Assembly (NCBI GenBank): GCA_963789005.1
Contig: CAWBIZ010000004.1
Span: 310,001-374,000 of the forward strand
Direction of reading: 5' to 3'
Source of the DNA: DASSUW01 sp963789005
Lineage (GTDB): Bacteria > Actinomycetota > Thermoleophilia > Solirubrobacterales > Solirubrobacteraceae
DNA length: 64,000 bases
The notes below the pieces were generated by a model, which saw only the letters and a list, made by a program, of their open reading frames with translations, did not search any database and was not told where the DNA came from. Positions 6,994 through 14,249 of the stretch are shown piece by piece. The first letter of the stretch is position 1; every line of letters begins with the position of its first letter. A program made the translations under genes and the position numbers.

Positions 6994-8221
6994 GGTTTCC
7001 GATGCCACCAGCGTACCGCGGGATGATCCACAGGACCGGGGCGGCGACGATCGCCGTGGCGCCGATCGCGAGGGCGGCGACGCCGATCGAGTCGAGCGCG
7101 TAGCCGCCGGCGAGCGCGAGCGCAGCTCCCAGCAGCGCCGACAGGAGGTCGTTGAAGCCGAGCAGCTTCCCGCGCTCGGATGGCTGGGCGCAGTCGACGA
7201 GCTGCGCGGTGGCCGCCACGAACGACAGGTTCCACCCGACGCCGAGGCCGAAGAGGAGCAGCGCCGTGGACGGGACGCTCTCGAGCCACAGCAGCCCGAT
7301 CGTGGAGACGGCCATCACCAGCAGCCCGCCGGACAGCGCCACGGTGCGGCCGATGCGGTCGATCACCGCGCCCGTGACGAGCACGAGCGCGTACATCCCG
7401 AGCACGTGGGCGCCGATGATCGGGAACACCGAGTCCTGCGAGTGGTGGTGGTGCTCGACGACGACGTAGCCGCTGAGGTTCATGACCGAGACCATCACGC
7501 CGAAGCTCGCCAGCGCCGCGAGCATCGCCGGGCGGACGCCGGGGCGGCCGAGGATCTCGCGCAGCGGCGCCGCGGGCGCCGCGGGCTCGCTCGACTCCTC
7601 GCGGGCGAGCAGCTGCGCGATCTGCTGCGGGTCGGGGCGCACGAGCAGGACGAGGCCGACGGCGATCAGGCTGATGCCGCCGGCCGCCAGCCACGGCACG
7701 GTGAGCGCGCTCGCCTCCACGTCGCGGCCCGCGAACAGCGGCCCGAAGACCGCCGGTCCGAGGATCGCCCCGAAGACCGAGCCGAACAGCACGTACGAGA
7801 TCCCGCGGGCACGCCGCGCCGGCGGGTACATGTCGCCCGCCGCGGTGCGGATCAGCAGCGCGATCCCGCTCGCGGCCCCGGTGAGCGCGAAGCCGAACAC
7901 GACGAGCGGCGTCGACTCGGTGGCGGTGGCGAGCGCGGTCACCGAGCAGCCGGCGGTCGCGAGCAGGTAGCCGCCGGCGATCACCGGCCGCCGGCCGAGC
8001 CGGTCCATCGCCCGCCCCGCTGGCAGCGCGGCGACCGCCGACGACGTGAGGAAGATCGCCGGGCCGAGCCCGAGCAGCCCCTCGACGCCGGTGACGAGCA
8101 CGAACGTCAGCGAGGACACGGCGGCCACGAGCTGCAGCACCGCCGAGTAGACCGCCATCGTCCCCGCGAGCAGCAGCGTGTTGCGTCGGACGGCACGCTG
8201 CAGTGAGGGCTCGAGGGCCAA
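6968..8221 (-). CDS. MFS transporter
   Basis: A 417-residue major facilitator with about 12 membrane helices in two halves joined by a charged loop near the middle (LVRPDPQQIAQLLAREESSEPAAP). The loop between helices 2 and 3 has the MFS pattern GRAMDRLGRRPV, repeated in the second half as VIDRIGRTVALSGG. A histidine run (VVVEHHHHSQDS) sits before a helix in the second half and is unusual. TTG 8221 is taken as the start because the divergent gene lies just beyond. The stop lies within the TPP riboswitch of the next operon. The substrate is unknown; thiamine-linked export or import is possible only by position. Drug export is equally likely. Confidence 0.75.
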   Translation of the reverse strand: MALEPSLQRAVRRNTLLLAGTMAVYSAVLQLVAAVSSLTFVLVTGVEGLLGLGPAIFLTSSAVAALPAGRAMDRLGRRPVIAGGYLLATAGCSVTALATATESTPLVVFGFALTGAASGIALLIRTAAGDMYPPARRARGISYVLFGSVFGAILGPAVFGPLFAGRDVEASALTVPWLAAGGISLIAVGLVLLVRPDPQQIAQLLAREESSEPAAPAAPLREILGRPGVRPAMLAALASFGVMVSVMNLSGYVVVEHHHHSQDSVFPIIGAHVLGMYALVLVTGAVIDRIGRTVALSGGLLVMAVSTIGLLWLESVPSTALLLFGLGVGWNLSFVAATAQLVDCAQPSERGKLLGFNDLLSALLGAALALAGGYALDSIGVAALAIGATAIVAAPVLWIIPRYAGGIGNQGGWRQAG

Positions 8222-8261
8222 GGCGCCACGATTCAAGCAGCCGGCCGGTACCGTCCGCGCG

Positions 8262-8755
8262 ATGGACTGGGAAGCCGAGGGCCTGCTCGCCGGCTGCGCG
8301 GACGACGACGCGCGGGCCGCCCGCCGCGCGCTGCTCGACAAGCTCCACGGCGACGGCGTGCCGCTCGAGGAGCTGCGCCAGGCGGTCGACGACGAGCGCC
8401 TCGCGCTGCTCCCCGTCGAGCGCCTGCTGCAGTCCGAGTCGCGCTACACGGCGCGCGAGATCGCCGAGCGCGCCGAGCTCGAGCTCGAGTTCTTCCAGGC
8501 GCAGCAGCGGGCGCTCGGCCTGGCCGTGCCGGGGCCGGACGAGCGCGTCTACGGCGAGCCCGACCTCGAGGCGGCCAGGCTCGCCGGCTGACCGAGCGCG
8601 CACGCCCGACCTCCGTCCTCGTGACCGAGGCGGTGCGCGACGCGGCGGGCGACGGCTACGACTGGTCGTACGCGGGCGAGAAGAAGCTCAAGGGCCTCTC
8701 CTCGCCGCTCAAGACCTACCGCGCGCGGGCCCTCACTGCCACGTCGGGCGCGTGA
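8262..8755 (+). pseudogene. Remnant of a class III adenylate cyclase (regulatory domain plus C-terminal tail)
   Basis: The first frame (8262-8591, 109 codons) encodes a helical domain, MDWEAEGLLAGCADDDARAA to ERVYGEPDLEAARL, resembling the N-terminal regulatory domain of the family seen intact at 32390 (there RSLAEAAQEAELEPALIERIWR). Right after its TGA a different frame (8588-8755) reads ARPTSVLVTEAVRDAAGDGY and then EKKLKGLSSPLKTYRAR. That is the last part of a cyclase homology domain; the intact gene has GGEVLVTRPVVDAA and EVKLKGFQEATDLFLART. The whole catalytic core between them is missing. The simplest view is a gene that lost its middle and its frame. The first part may still make a short protein. 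Confidence 0.65.
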
Positions 8756-10085
8756 GCGCCTTGACGAAGTCCTCGAGCTGGCGCGTCGTCCAGCATTCGT
8801 GGGCCTCGCAGAAGCGCTCGTAGGTGGCGATCACCGAGTCGCCGTAGTTCCAGTACAGGCGCGGCTCGGGATTGAGCCAGAACGTGCGCCCGGCGTGCGC
8901 CGCGATCCGCGCGAAGATGTCGGCGCGCGGGTCGCGTCCGTTGGTGCGCGCGTCCCCGAGCACGATCACCGTCGCGCGCGGGTGGAGCTCGTCCTCGACG
9001 CTCGCCAGGAACTCGCTCCACACGCGGCCGTAGTCGGTGTAGCCGGAGACGTCGGCCACCCCCGCGTCCTTGGAGATCGCCTCCGAGGCGGCCCGGAACG
9101 AGCGCTCGCGCTCGAAGACGTCCGTGACCTCGGAGATCCGCTCCACGAACACGAACGAGCGCATCTTGCGGAACGCGTCGTGCAGCGCATGCAGGACGCT
9201 GAGGAAGAAGACCGACGCGCTGGTGACCGAGGTGGAGACGTCGCACAGCACGTACAGCTCGGGTCGCCGTGGGCGGCGGGGCTTGTAACGCAGCTCCACC
9301 GGCACGCCGCCGGTCTGCAACGAGGCCCGCATCGTGCGCCGCACGTCGACGTGGGCGTGCCGGCGGCGCCCGCGCGTCTCGTGACCCTGGGTGGCGAGCC
9401 GGCGCTTGAGCTGGGCGACCACGCGGTGGACGGCGGCGAGGTCCTGCAGCGGGCCGGTGGGAAGCGCGCGGTCGAGCTCGGACAGCGGCCGCGACGGCGG
9501 CAGCGACTGGGTGCGCTCGATCTGCGCCCGCTCGAGCTCGAGCCGCAGGTGCTGCTCGAAGCGCCGGATCTGCTCGCGGGTGAGGCGCGGCGTGTCCTCC
9601 TCGATCTGGGCGCTCGGCTCGGACCGCAGGCCGAGCGCACGGCGGATGCGCTGCACGTCGACGCCGAGCACGCCCGACCCCTCGCCGCGGCGGCCGAGCG
9701 CGGCGATCGCCAGCCGCGCGAGGTCGCGCATGGCGTCGTCGTCGCCGTCGCGGATCGCCTGCAGCAACTGCTCGCGCAGGTTGTCGAGCTCGATCCGCTC
9801 GCCGCCCGTCAGCCCGTCCTCGTCGGAGGCCTCGCGCACCTCGCGCGAGACCGCCTGCGCCTCGGCGGCGCGGAACACGAAGCGGTCGAACACGAGGTCG
9901 AAGATCCGCCGGTCCTCGGGCGACTTCGCGAGCGTGGCCGCGAGCGCCTCGCGGAAGTCGCGCGGCGCCGTCCACGGCACCTGCTCGAGCGCCGCGAACG
10001 CATCGTTGAGCTCGGACGTCCCGATCGCGACCCCCTCCGCGCGCAGCGCCTCGCCGAGGGCGATGACCTGCGCGTCGAAGCTCAC
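8733..10085 (-). CDS. VWA domain-containing CoxE-like protein
   Basis: A 450-residue protein with an extended helical N-terminal half (about 1-240) and a C-terminal von Willebrand A/CoxE-type domain. The metal-binding MIDAS pattern appears as DVSTSV (D-x-S-x-S) after ELYVLC, with later candidate residues in YTDYGR and VIVLGDARTNG. GTG 10085 overlaps the stop of the MoxR-type ATPase gene (GTGA), so the pair is translated together. Such AAA+/VWA pairs act as chaperone-like machines that assemble or load metal cofactors into other proteins; the client cannot be read from this context. Confidence 0.75.
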   Translation of the reverse strand: MSFDAQVIALGEALRAEGVAIGTSELNDAFAALEQVPWTAPRDFREALAATLAKSPEDRRIFDLVFDRFVFRAAEAQAVSREVREASDEDGLTGGERIELDNLREQLLQAIRDGDDDAMRDLARLAIAALGRRGEGSGVLGVDVQRIRRALGLRSEPSAQIEEDTPRLTREQIRRFEQHLRLELERAQIERTQSLPPSRPLSELDRALPTGPLQDLAAVHRVVAQLKRRLATQGHETRGRRRHAHVDVRRTMRASLQTGGVPVELRYKPRRPRRPELYVLCDVSTSVTSASVFFLSVLHALHDAFRKMRSFVFVERISEVTDVFERERSFRAASEAISKDAGVADVSGYTDYGRVWSEFLASVEDELHPRATVIVLGDARTNGRDPRADIFARIAAHAGRTFWLNPEPRLYWNYGDSVIATYERFCEAHECWTTRQLEDFVKALTRPTWQ

Positions 10086-10966
10086 GAGGCCGCGGGCGTG
10101 CCGAGCCGGACGCCGACGCGCTCGGCGACCGTGTCGAGGTCGGTGCGGTGCTTGACGATGATCGACATCGTCTCCCGGAAGGTGTCCGGCGAGATGTCGT
10201 CGGCGCCGAGCAGGAGCAGCGCGCGCGCCCAGTCGATCGACTCCGCGATCGAGGGCGGCTTCTTGAGGTCGAGCTCGCGCACCTGGTGGATCAGCTCGAC
10301 GAGCTTGCGCGCCACCGTCTCGGAGAGCTCGGGCGCGTGCAGGCGCACGATCGCCAGCTCGTGCTCGCTGCTCGGATAGTCGAGCCACAGGTACAGGCAG
10401 CGGCGCTTGAGCGCCTCCGTGAGCTCGCGCGAGTTGTTCGAGGTGAGGATGACGACGGGGTGCGTGCGCGCCTCGATCCGCCCCAGCTCGGGAATCGTGA
10501 TCTGGAAGTCCGACAGCAGCTCGAGCAGCATCGCCTCGAACTCCTGGTCGGTCTTGTCGATCTCGTCGATCAGCAGCACGACCGGGTCGTCGGTGGCGAT
10601 CGCCTGCATCAGCGGGCGGCTGAGCAGGAACTCCTCGCCGAAGATGTCGTCCTGCACGGCGTCCCAGCCGGTGCCCGCGGCCTCCGCCTGGATCCGCAGG
10701 AGCTGCTTGCGGTAGTTCCACTCGTACAGGGCCTTGGCCTCGTCGAGCCCCTCGTAGCACTGCAGCCGCACGAGGCGGCGGTCGAGATAGCGCGAGAGCG
10801 CCTTGGCGAGCTCGGTCTTGCCGACCCCGGCCGGCCCCTCGACGAGCACCGGCTTGCCCAGCCGCGCGGCGAGGTAGCTCACGAGCGCGGTCGACTCGCC
10901 CGGGAGGTAGCCCGCGGCGCGCAGGCCGGCGGCGACGTCCTCCACGGAGGCGGGGAGCGCACTCAT
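10082..10966 (-). CDS. MoxR-type AAA+ ATPase
   Basis: A 294-residue AAA+ ATPase: Walker A EGPAGVGKTEL (about 43-53), Walker B VVLLIDEIDKTD (about 126-137), sensor 1 VVILTSNNSREL, and arginine finger region LKRRCLYLWLDYP. This is the MoxR branch, in which the ATPase works with a VWA partner encoded just downstream (8733-10085, 4-bp overlap). It is divergent from a small membrane-protein gene 30 bp away. Confidence 0.85.
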   Translation of the reverse strand: MSALPASVEDVAAGLRAAGYLPGESTALVSYLAARLGKPVLVEGPAGVGKTELAKALSRYLDRRLVRLQCYEGLDEAKALYEWNYRKQLLRIQAEAAGTGWDAVQDDIFGEEFLLSRPLMQAIATDDPVVLLIDEIDKTDQEFEAMLLELLSDFQITIPELGRIEARTHPVVILTSNNSRELTEALKRRCLYLWLDYPSSEHELAIVRLHAPELSETVARKLVELIHQVRELDLKKPPSIAESIDWARALLLLGADDISPDTFRETMSIIVKHRTDLDTVAERVGVRLGTPAAS

Positions 10967-10996
10967 CGCGCCTGAGTCTACGATCCCGCCACCGCC

Positions 10997-11173
10997 GTGC
11001 TGGCCGCCTTCGAACCCTCCCCGCTGCCGTTCATCGCGTTGATGGCGCTGGGCTTCGTGATCGGGATCGGCGGCCACGTCTACAAGTCGCGGACGGCGAT
11101 CGCGACCGGGATCGGGATGATCTTCACGGCCACGCTGCTGCTCCCGCTCGGGCTATACCTCAGCGACAACTGA
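10997..11173 (+). CDS. Small two-helix membrane protein
   Basis: A 58-residue protein starting GTG (VLAAFEPSPLPFIALMALG) and ending LLPLGLYLSDN. Two hydrophobic segments (about 11-25 and 36-53) flank a short polar loop HVYKSRTAIATG, so it is probably a hairpin in the membrane. It is divergent from the MoxR gene and followed by repeat element A. Coding quality looks real: GC-rich third positions, a sensible hydrophobic pattern and a defined stop. Function unknown. Confidence 0.55.
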   Translation: MLAAFEPSPLPFIALMALGFVIGIGGHVYKSRTAIATGIGMIFTATLLLPLGLYLSDN

Positions 11174-11208
11174 CAGCCCACCGTCACGGTCGTACTCGCG
11201 AGCCCGGC

Positions 11209-11427
11209 AACGTCAACTGCGCTGGGTAGGGGAGCTGAGGGAGCCGGGCGGGTTGCTCGGCCCCGGGCGTCAAGGCGGGATTACGTGTCAATCGGCGTGG
11301 CGGGAAGCACCGATTGACACGTTGATGCGCTAGACGAGCACTTACGTGTCAATCGACGGAGCGGCCGGCGTCGATTGACACGAAACCCCGGCTTGACCCG
11401 CTCCCCTACCCAGCCGCAGTTGACGTT
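11209..11427. repeat. Repeat element A: two perfect hairpins inside a terminal inverted repeat
   Basis: The ends are a near-perfect inverted repeat: AACGTCAACTGCGCTGGG (from 11209, running to 11235) and its reverse complement (11400-11427) with one extra base. Inside are two perfect hairpins: ACGTGTCAATCGG at 11283-11295 with CCGATTGACACGT at 11310-11322, and CGTGTCAATCGACG at 11345-11358 with CGTCGATTGACACG at 11369-11382. They are joined by a linker containing GCTAGACGAGCA. There is no open frame. The right end also encodes the last residues and the stop of the TetR gene. Related elements lie at 19285-19616 and 48633-48810. The layout resembles a small non-autonomous mobile element (MITE-like), but no target duplication was confirmed. 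Confidence 0.8.
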
Positions 11428-12023
11428 GAAGTTGGCCCGAGAAGCCGCCGGGCGAGCTCGGCCCAGCCGGCGGCGACGCGGGCCTGGTCCATCTCCCGCA
11501 CGCGCCGCAGGTACCCGAGGTGCTCCGCTCCCAAGGCGGCGAGCAGGACGTCCGTGAGGTACTCCCAGTCGGCGTCGGGCGCCGCCTCGCGCACGAGCAC
11601 GGAGACGTGCGTGCGGTAGAAGCCGAACGGCGGGGAGCGGTAGCGCGCTCCCGCGGCCTCGGCGGCGGCGAGCAGCTCCCCGTAGTCCGCGTGGTGCGCC
11701 AGCAGGCGCTGGCCGAACGCGATCAGGCGCTCGACCGGTGGGGCGCCCGGGCCGAGCGGGGCCGGCCCGCGGATGATCTCCTCCTGGAAGACCCGCTCGC
11801 GCTCGGAGAGCACGGCCTGCATCAGCCCGGCGCGGTCGCCGAAGCGGCGGAAGAGCGTGCCCTTGCCGACGCCCGCCTCCTTGGCGACCGCGTCCATCGA
11901 GACGCAGCTCGCCCCGCACTCCGTGACCAGGCGCTCCGCAGCCGCCAGCACCTTGCCGCGGTTGCGCGCGGCGTCCGCCCGCTCGGGCGGCGCGTCCTGA
12001 AGCACTGGCAGCTCGCTCGGCAT
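11406..12023 (-). CDS. TetR family transcriptional regulator
   Basis: A 205-residue repressor with an N-terminal helix-turn-helix (about 20-65): RGKVLAAAERLVTECG, then MDAVAKEAGVGKGTLFRRFGDR, the standard TetR recognition helix. The C-terminal ligand domain is family-variable. The last residues (about GPTSTSTAAG) and the stop come from the right terminal repeat of element A, so the original C-terminus may have been changed by insertion. ATG 12023 gives the expected spacing to the HTH. The target is unknown; no divergent gene sits next to it. Confidence 0.8.
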   Translation of the reverse strand: MPSELPVLQDAPPERADAARNRGKVLAAAERLVTECGASCVSMDAVAKEAGVGKGTLFRRFGDRAGLMQAVLSERERVFQEEIIRGPAPLGPGAPPVERLIAFGQRLLAHHADYGELLAAAEAAGARYRSPPFGFYRTHVSVLVREAAPDADWEYLTDVLLAALGAEHLGYLRRVREMDQARVAAGWAELARRLLGPTSTSTAAG

Positions 12024-12065
12024 CGCCGTCCAACGTAACCGACCGCGCAGGGCGCGGGGCGAGCC

Positions 12066-12105
12066 GACTCTCACTCTCCCTACCTCGCAGCCGTTGGCGT
12101 TCGCC
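12066..12105 (-). repeat. Solo degenerate copy of the terminal repeat unit
   Basis: Reading the minus strand, GGCGAACGCCAACGGCTGCG followed by AGGTAGGGAGAG matches the end unit of elements A and B (GGCGAACGTCAAC-(T/G)GCGGCTGGGTGAG). It lies in the short gap between the TetR gene and the membrane-protein gene. No partner in inverted orientation is present, so it is a lone relic or a half-element. Confidence 0.55.
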
Positions 12106-12108
12106 GGG

Positions 12109-12723
12109 CTAATCGCGCGGGCGGCCTGGCGGCTCGGGCGGCTCGCCCGACCAGCCCGGCCGCTCGCCGAGCACCTCTGTGACCGCGGCGGGATCGACCG
12201 GGCGGCGGTCGGGCCGCGGGGCGGGCCGCGCCGGCGGCTCCTCCCAGTCGGCGGCCGGGTTGGGCGGCTCCGGCCGGTGGACGGCGCGCACCCGCGCGCC
12301 CGCCGCGAGCAGCGCGCCGGCCGCGAGCAGGGCGCCGAACATGCCCCACTCGATGCCGACGGTGGCGCCCGGGTCGGACACGTCGGGCTTGTCGAACAGC
12401 CGCCACACCAGCAGCAGCAGCGCCCAGCCGCCCGCGAGCGAGATCACCACGCCGTCGCCGCCCGGCAGGTGGAAGCCCTTGCGCTGGCTGCGCGCCCAGA
12501 CGAGGAACAGCACGCCGCCGGCCGTCAGCAGCACCGCGGCCTCGACGAACGTGAACACCCCGAACGCGCTCAGGTTGTCGGTCACGAAGGCCTGCTCCCC
12601 GCGCGGCAGGAACGACTTCGAGTACCACGGCAGCACCAGCGAGAAGGCGAGCGCCGCCGCCGCGATGCCCGCGTCGCGCAGCTCGGGCGGCAGTTCGCGC
12701 AGCCTCTCGAGCGCACCGGCCAT
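12109..12723 (-). CDS. Four-helix membrane protein with Pro-rich cytosolic tail
   Basis: A 204-residue protein with about four membrane helices (about 18-35, 53-73, 88-108, 122-142; for example AGIAAAALAFSLVLPWYSKS and FTFVEAAVLLTAGGVLFLVWA) and a proline/arginine-rich tail after about 148. The WYSKS at the end of the first helix is typical of small actinobacterial membrane proteins of unknown role. It is the last gene of the 14235-12109 operon, 11 bp after the 113-residue gene. I do not recognise a function. Confidence 0.6.
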   Translation of the reverse strand: MAGALERLRELPPELRDAGIAAAALAFSLVLPWYSKSFLPRGEQAFVTDNLSAFGVFTFVEAAVLLTAGGVLFLVWARSQRKGFHLPGGDGVVISLAGGWALLLLVWRLFDKPDVSDPGATVGIEWGMFGALLAAGALLAAGARVRAVHRPEPPNPAADWEEPPARPAPRPDRRPVDPAAVTEVLGERPGWSGEPPEPPGRPRD

Positions 12724-12734
12724 TGCGCCCCAGG

Positions 12735-13076
12735 CTAGTCGACGGGGATGTCCTGCACCTCGGGCGCCTGGCGCTCCGGGGGCTCGAGCCGCGCGATGTA
12801 CCAGTCGAGCACCGCGCGGATCGCGATCAGCAGGTCGCGCAGCGCGTCGGCGAGCTGGCGCGCCAGCTCGGGCGGGATCACGCCGCGCATCGACTCGAGC
12901 AGCTCCGTCAACGCCGCGAGATCGGGGAACGCGTTCGGGCGCGGCTCCTCGCCGGGCACGCTCCACCCGCGCGGGGGCACGGTCCGCGTGGCGGCCTCCT
13001 CGGCGGCGCGGTGAGCCTCGCGGACGAGCCGCTCGGCCTGCTCGTACTGCGCGCGCAGCTCCTCGGGGTCAGGCAC
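12735..13076 (-). CDS. Small helical protein, unknown, co-transcribed with ArsA-like ATPase
   Basis: A 113-residue soluble protein. The N-terminal half is charged and helical (PDPEELRAQYEQAERLVREAHRAAEEAATR), possibly a coiled coil; the second half (LLESMRGVIPPELARQLADALRDLL) looks amphipathic. It overlaps the end of the ArsA-like gene by 8 bp and precedes the membrane-protein gene by 11 bp. The arrangement suggests a partner of the ATPase, but no function is recognised. Confidence 0.6.
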   Translation of the reverse strand: MPDPEELRAQYEQAERLVREAHRAAEEAATRTVPPRGWSVPGEEPRPNAFPDLAALTELLESMRGVIPPELARQLADALRDLLIAIRAVLDWYIARLEPPERQAPEVQDIPVD

Positions 13077-14235
13077 CGTCGAACCCCACCACCAGAGAGC
13101 CGGAGTCGAGCTTGGCCGAGGTCGGCTTGAAGCCGGCGAGCGCCCCCGGGAGCGCGATCGTGCGCTTGTAGCCGTCGACCCGCACCACCAGCTCGAGCCC
13201 GATCTTCTTCAGTGCCACGTCGCCCTTGGAGACGAACGGGAGGTCGAGCCGCAGCTCGGCGCGCGAGCCCTCCAGCGACAGCTCCTGCGCCAGCCGGTCG
13301 TGCAGCACCGCCGCCGGGTCGCCGTCGCCGAACAGCGCGCCCGCCAGCCGGTCGAGCATCTCGGCGCCCAGGACCTCCTGCTCGAAGTACGGCGCCCGCA
13401 GCACCGGGACGGGGGAGAAGCCCGCCTCGACCTCGGCGAGCTGCTCGGCCTGAACCGCCCGCCAAGCGCCGAAGTACTCCCCGACATCCGAAGGGAACAC
13501 GCGATTGACGACCACCGCGTCGCACAGGTAGCCGTACAGGTTCAGGTACGTGAACGTGCGCATCGCCTCGGCGACGACCATGCGGTCGGGCGTCATGACG
13601 AGCCGGAGCGTCACGTTCGAGGCGTCGCGCAGCAGCTCGTGCATGCCGATCAGGTTGCTCACCAGGCGCTGGACGTCGTCCATCACGCGCTCGTCGGGAA
13701 GCGAGAGGTCGAGGAACGCGCGCGCCAGCGGGCGGGCGGCGTTCAGCAGCGCGCTCTCGCGGCCGAGCACGCGATCCAGCCACCACTGCGCGGCGTCGGG
13801 AAACGAGAGCAGCCGCAGCGTCTCCCCGGTCGGCGCGCAGTCGACGACGATCGTGTCCCACTCGCCGGACTCCGCGTGGCGCTTCAACCGCAACAGGCTG
13901 AACAGCTCGTCGGCCCCCGGCGGCACGGTCAGCTCCTCGGCCGCGATCCGCTCCACGCCGCGCTCGGCCAGCACCCCGCCGAGCCAGTCCTGGACCGCCG
14001 ACCAGTTGTGCTCGAGCTCGTCCTGGGCCTGCACCTGCTGCGCCCACACACCGCCGCCGACCTCGGTCGGCTCCGCCCCCACGGCAACCTGCAGCGACTC
14101 GGCGAGCGAGTGCGCGGGGTCGGTCGAGAGCACGAGCGTCCGCGCCCCGCGCGCGGCACAGCGCCGGGCGGTGGCAGCGGCCACGGACGTCTTGCCCACG
14201 CCGCCCTTGCCCGTGTAGAGGATGATCCGGGGCAT
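13069..14235 (-). CDS. ArsA/GET3 family ATPase
   Basis: A 388-residue deviant Walker A ATPase: GKGGVGKTS at about 9-17 with the signature lysine, then LVLSTDPAHSLAES (switch I region, about 34-47) and TIVVDCAPTGETLRLLS (switch II). A C-terminal all-beta domain (about 310-388, ending GSLVVGFDGA) resembles the alpha-crystallin-like extension seen in bacterial ArsA homologues. A single ATPase unit is present, unlike duplicated arsenite ArsA, and no arsR, arsB or arsC is near. A role in handling membrane proteins or small hydrophobic clients is as likely as arsenite export. Confidence 0.82.
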   Translation of the reverse strand: MPRIILYTGKGGVGKTSVAAATARRCAARGARTLVLSTDPAHSLAESLQVAVGAEPTEVGGGVWAQQVQAQDELEHNWSAVQDWLGGVLAERGVERIAAEELTVPPGADELFSLLRLKRHAESGEWDTIVVDCAPTGETLRLLSFPDAAQWWLDRVLGRESALLNAARPLARAFLDLSLPDERVMDDVQRLVSNLIGMHELLRDASNVTLRLVMTPDRMVVAEAMRTFTYLNLYGYLCDAVVVNRVFPSDVGEYFGAWRAVQAEQLAEVEAGFSPVPVLRAPYFEQEVLGAEMLDRLAGALFGDGDPAAVLHDRLAQELSLEGSRAELRLDLPFVSKGDVALKKIGLELVVRVDGYKRTIALPGALAGFKPTSAKLDSGSLVVGFDGA

Positions 14236-14249
14236 CGAGCCCCGTGAGT

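Noticed and set aside
11209..11427. Insertion sequence with its own transposase
   Set aside because: The element is about 219 bp and no transposase-like frame exists in any of the three elements. It could only be non-autonomous.
13069..14235. Arsenite efflux ATPase
   Set aside because: No arsR, arsB, arsC or arsD genes and only one ATPase unit, so the name ArsA is kept only as a family label.
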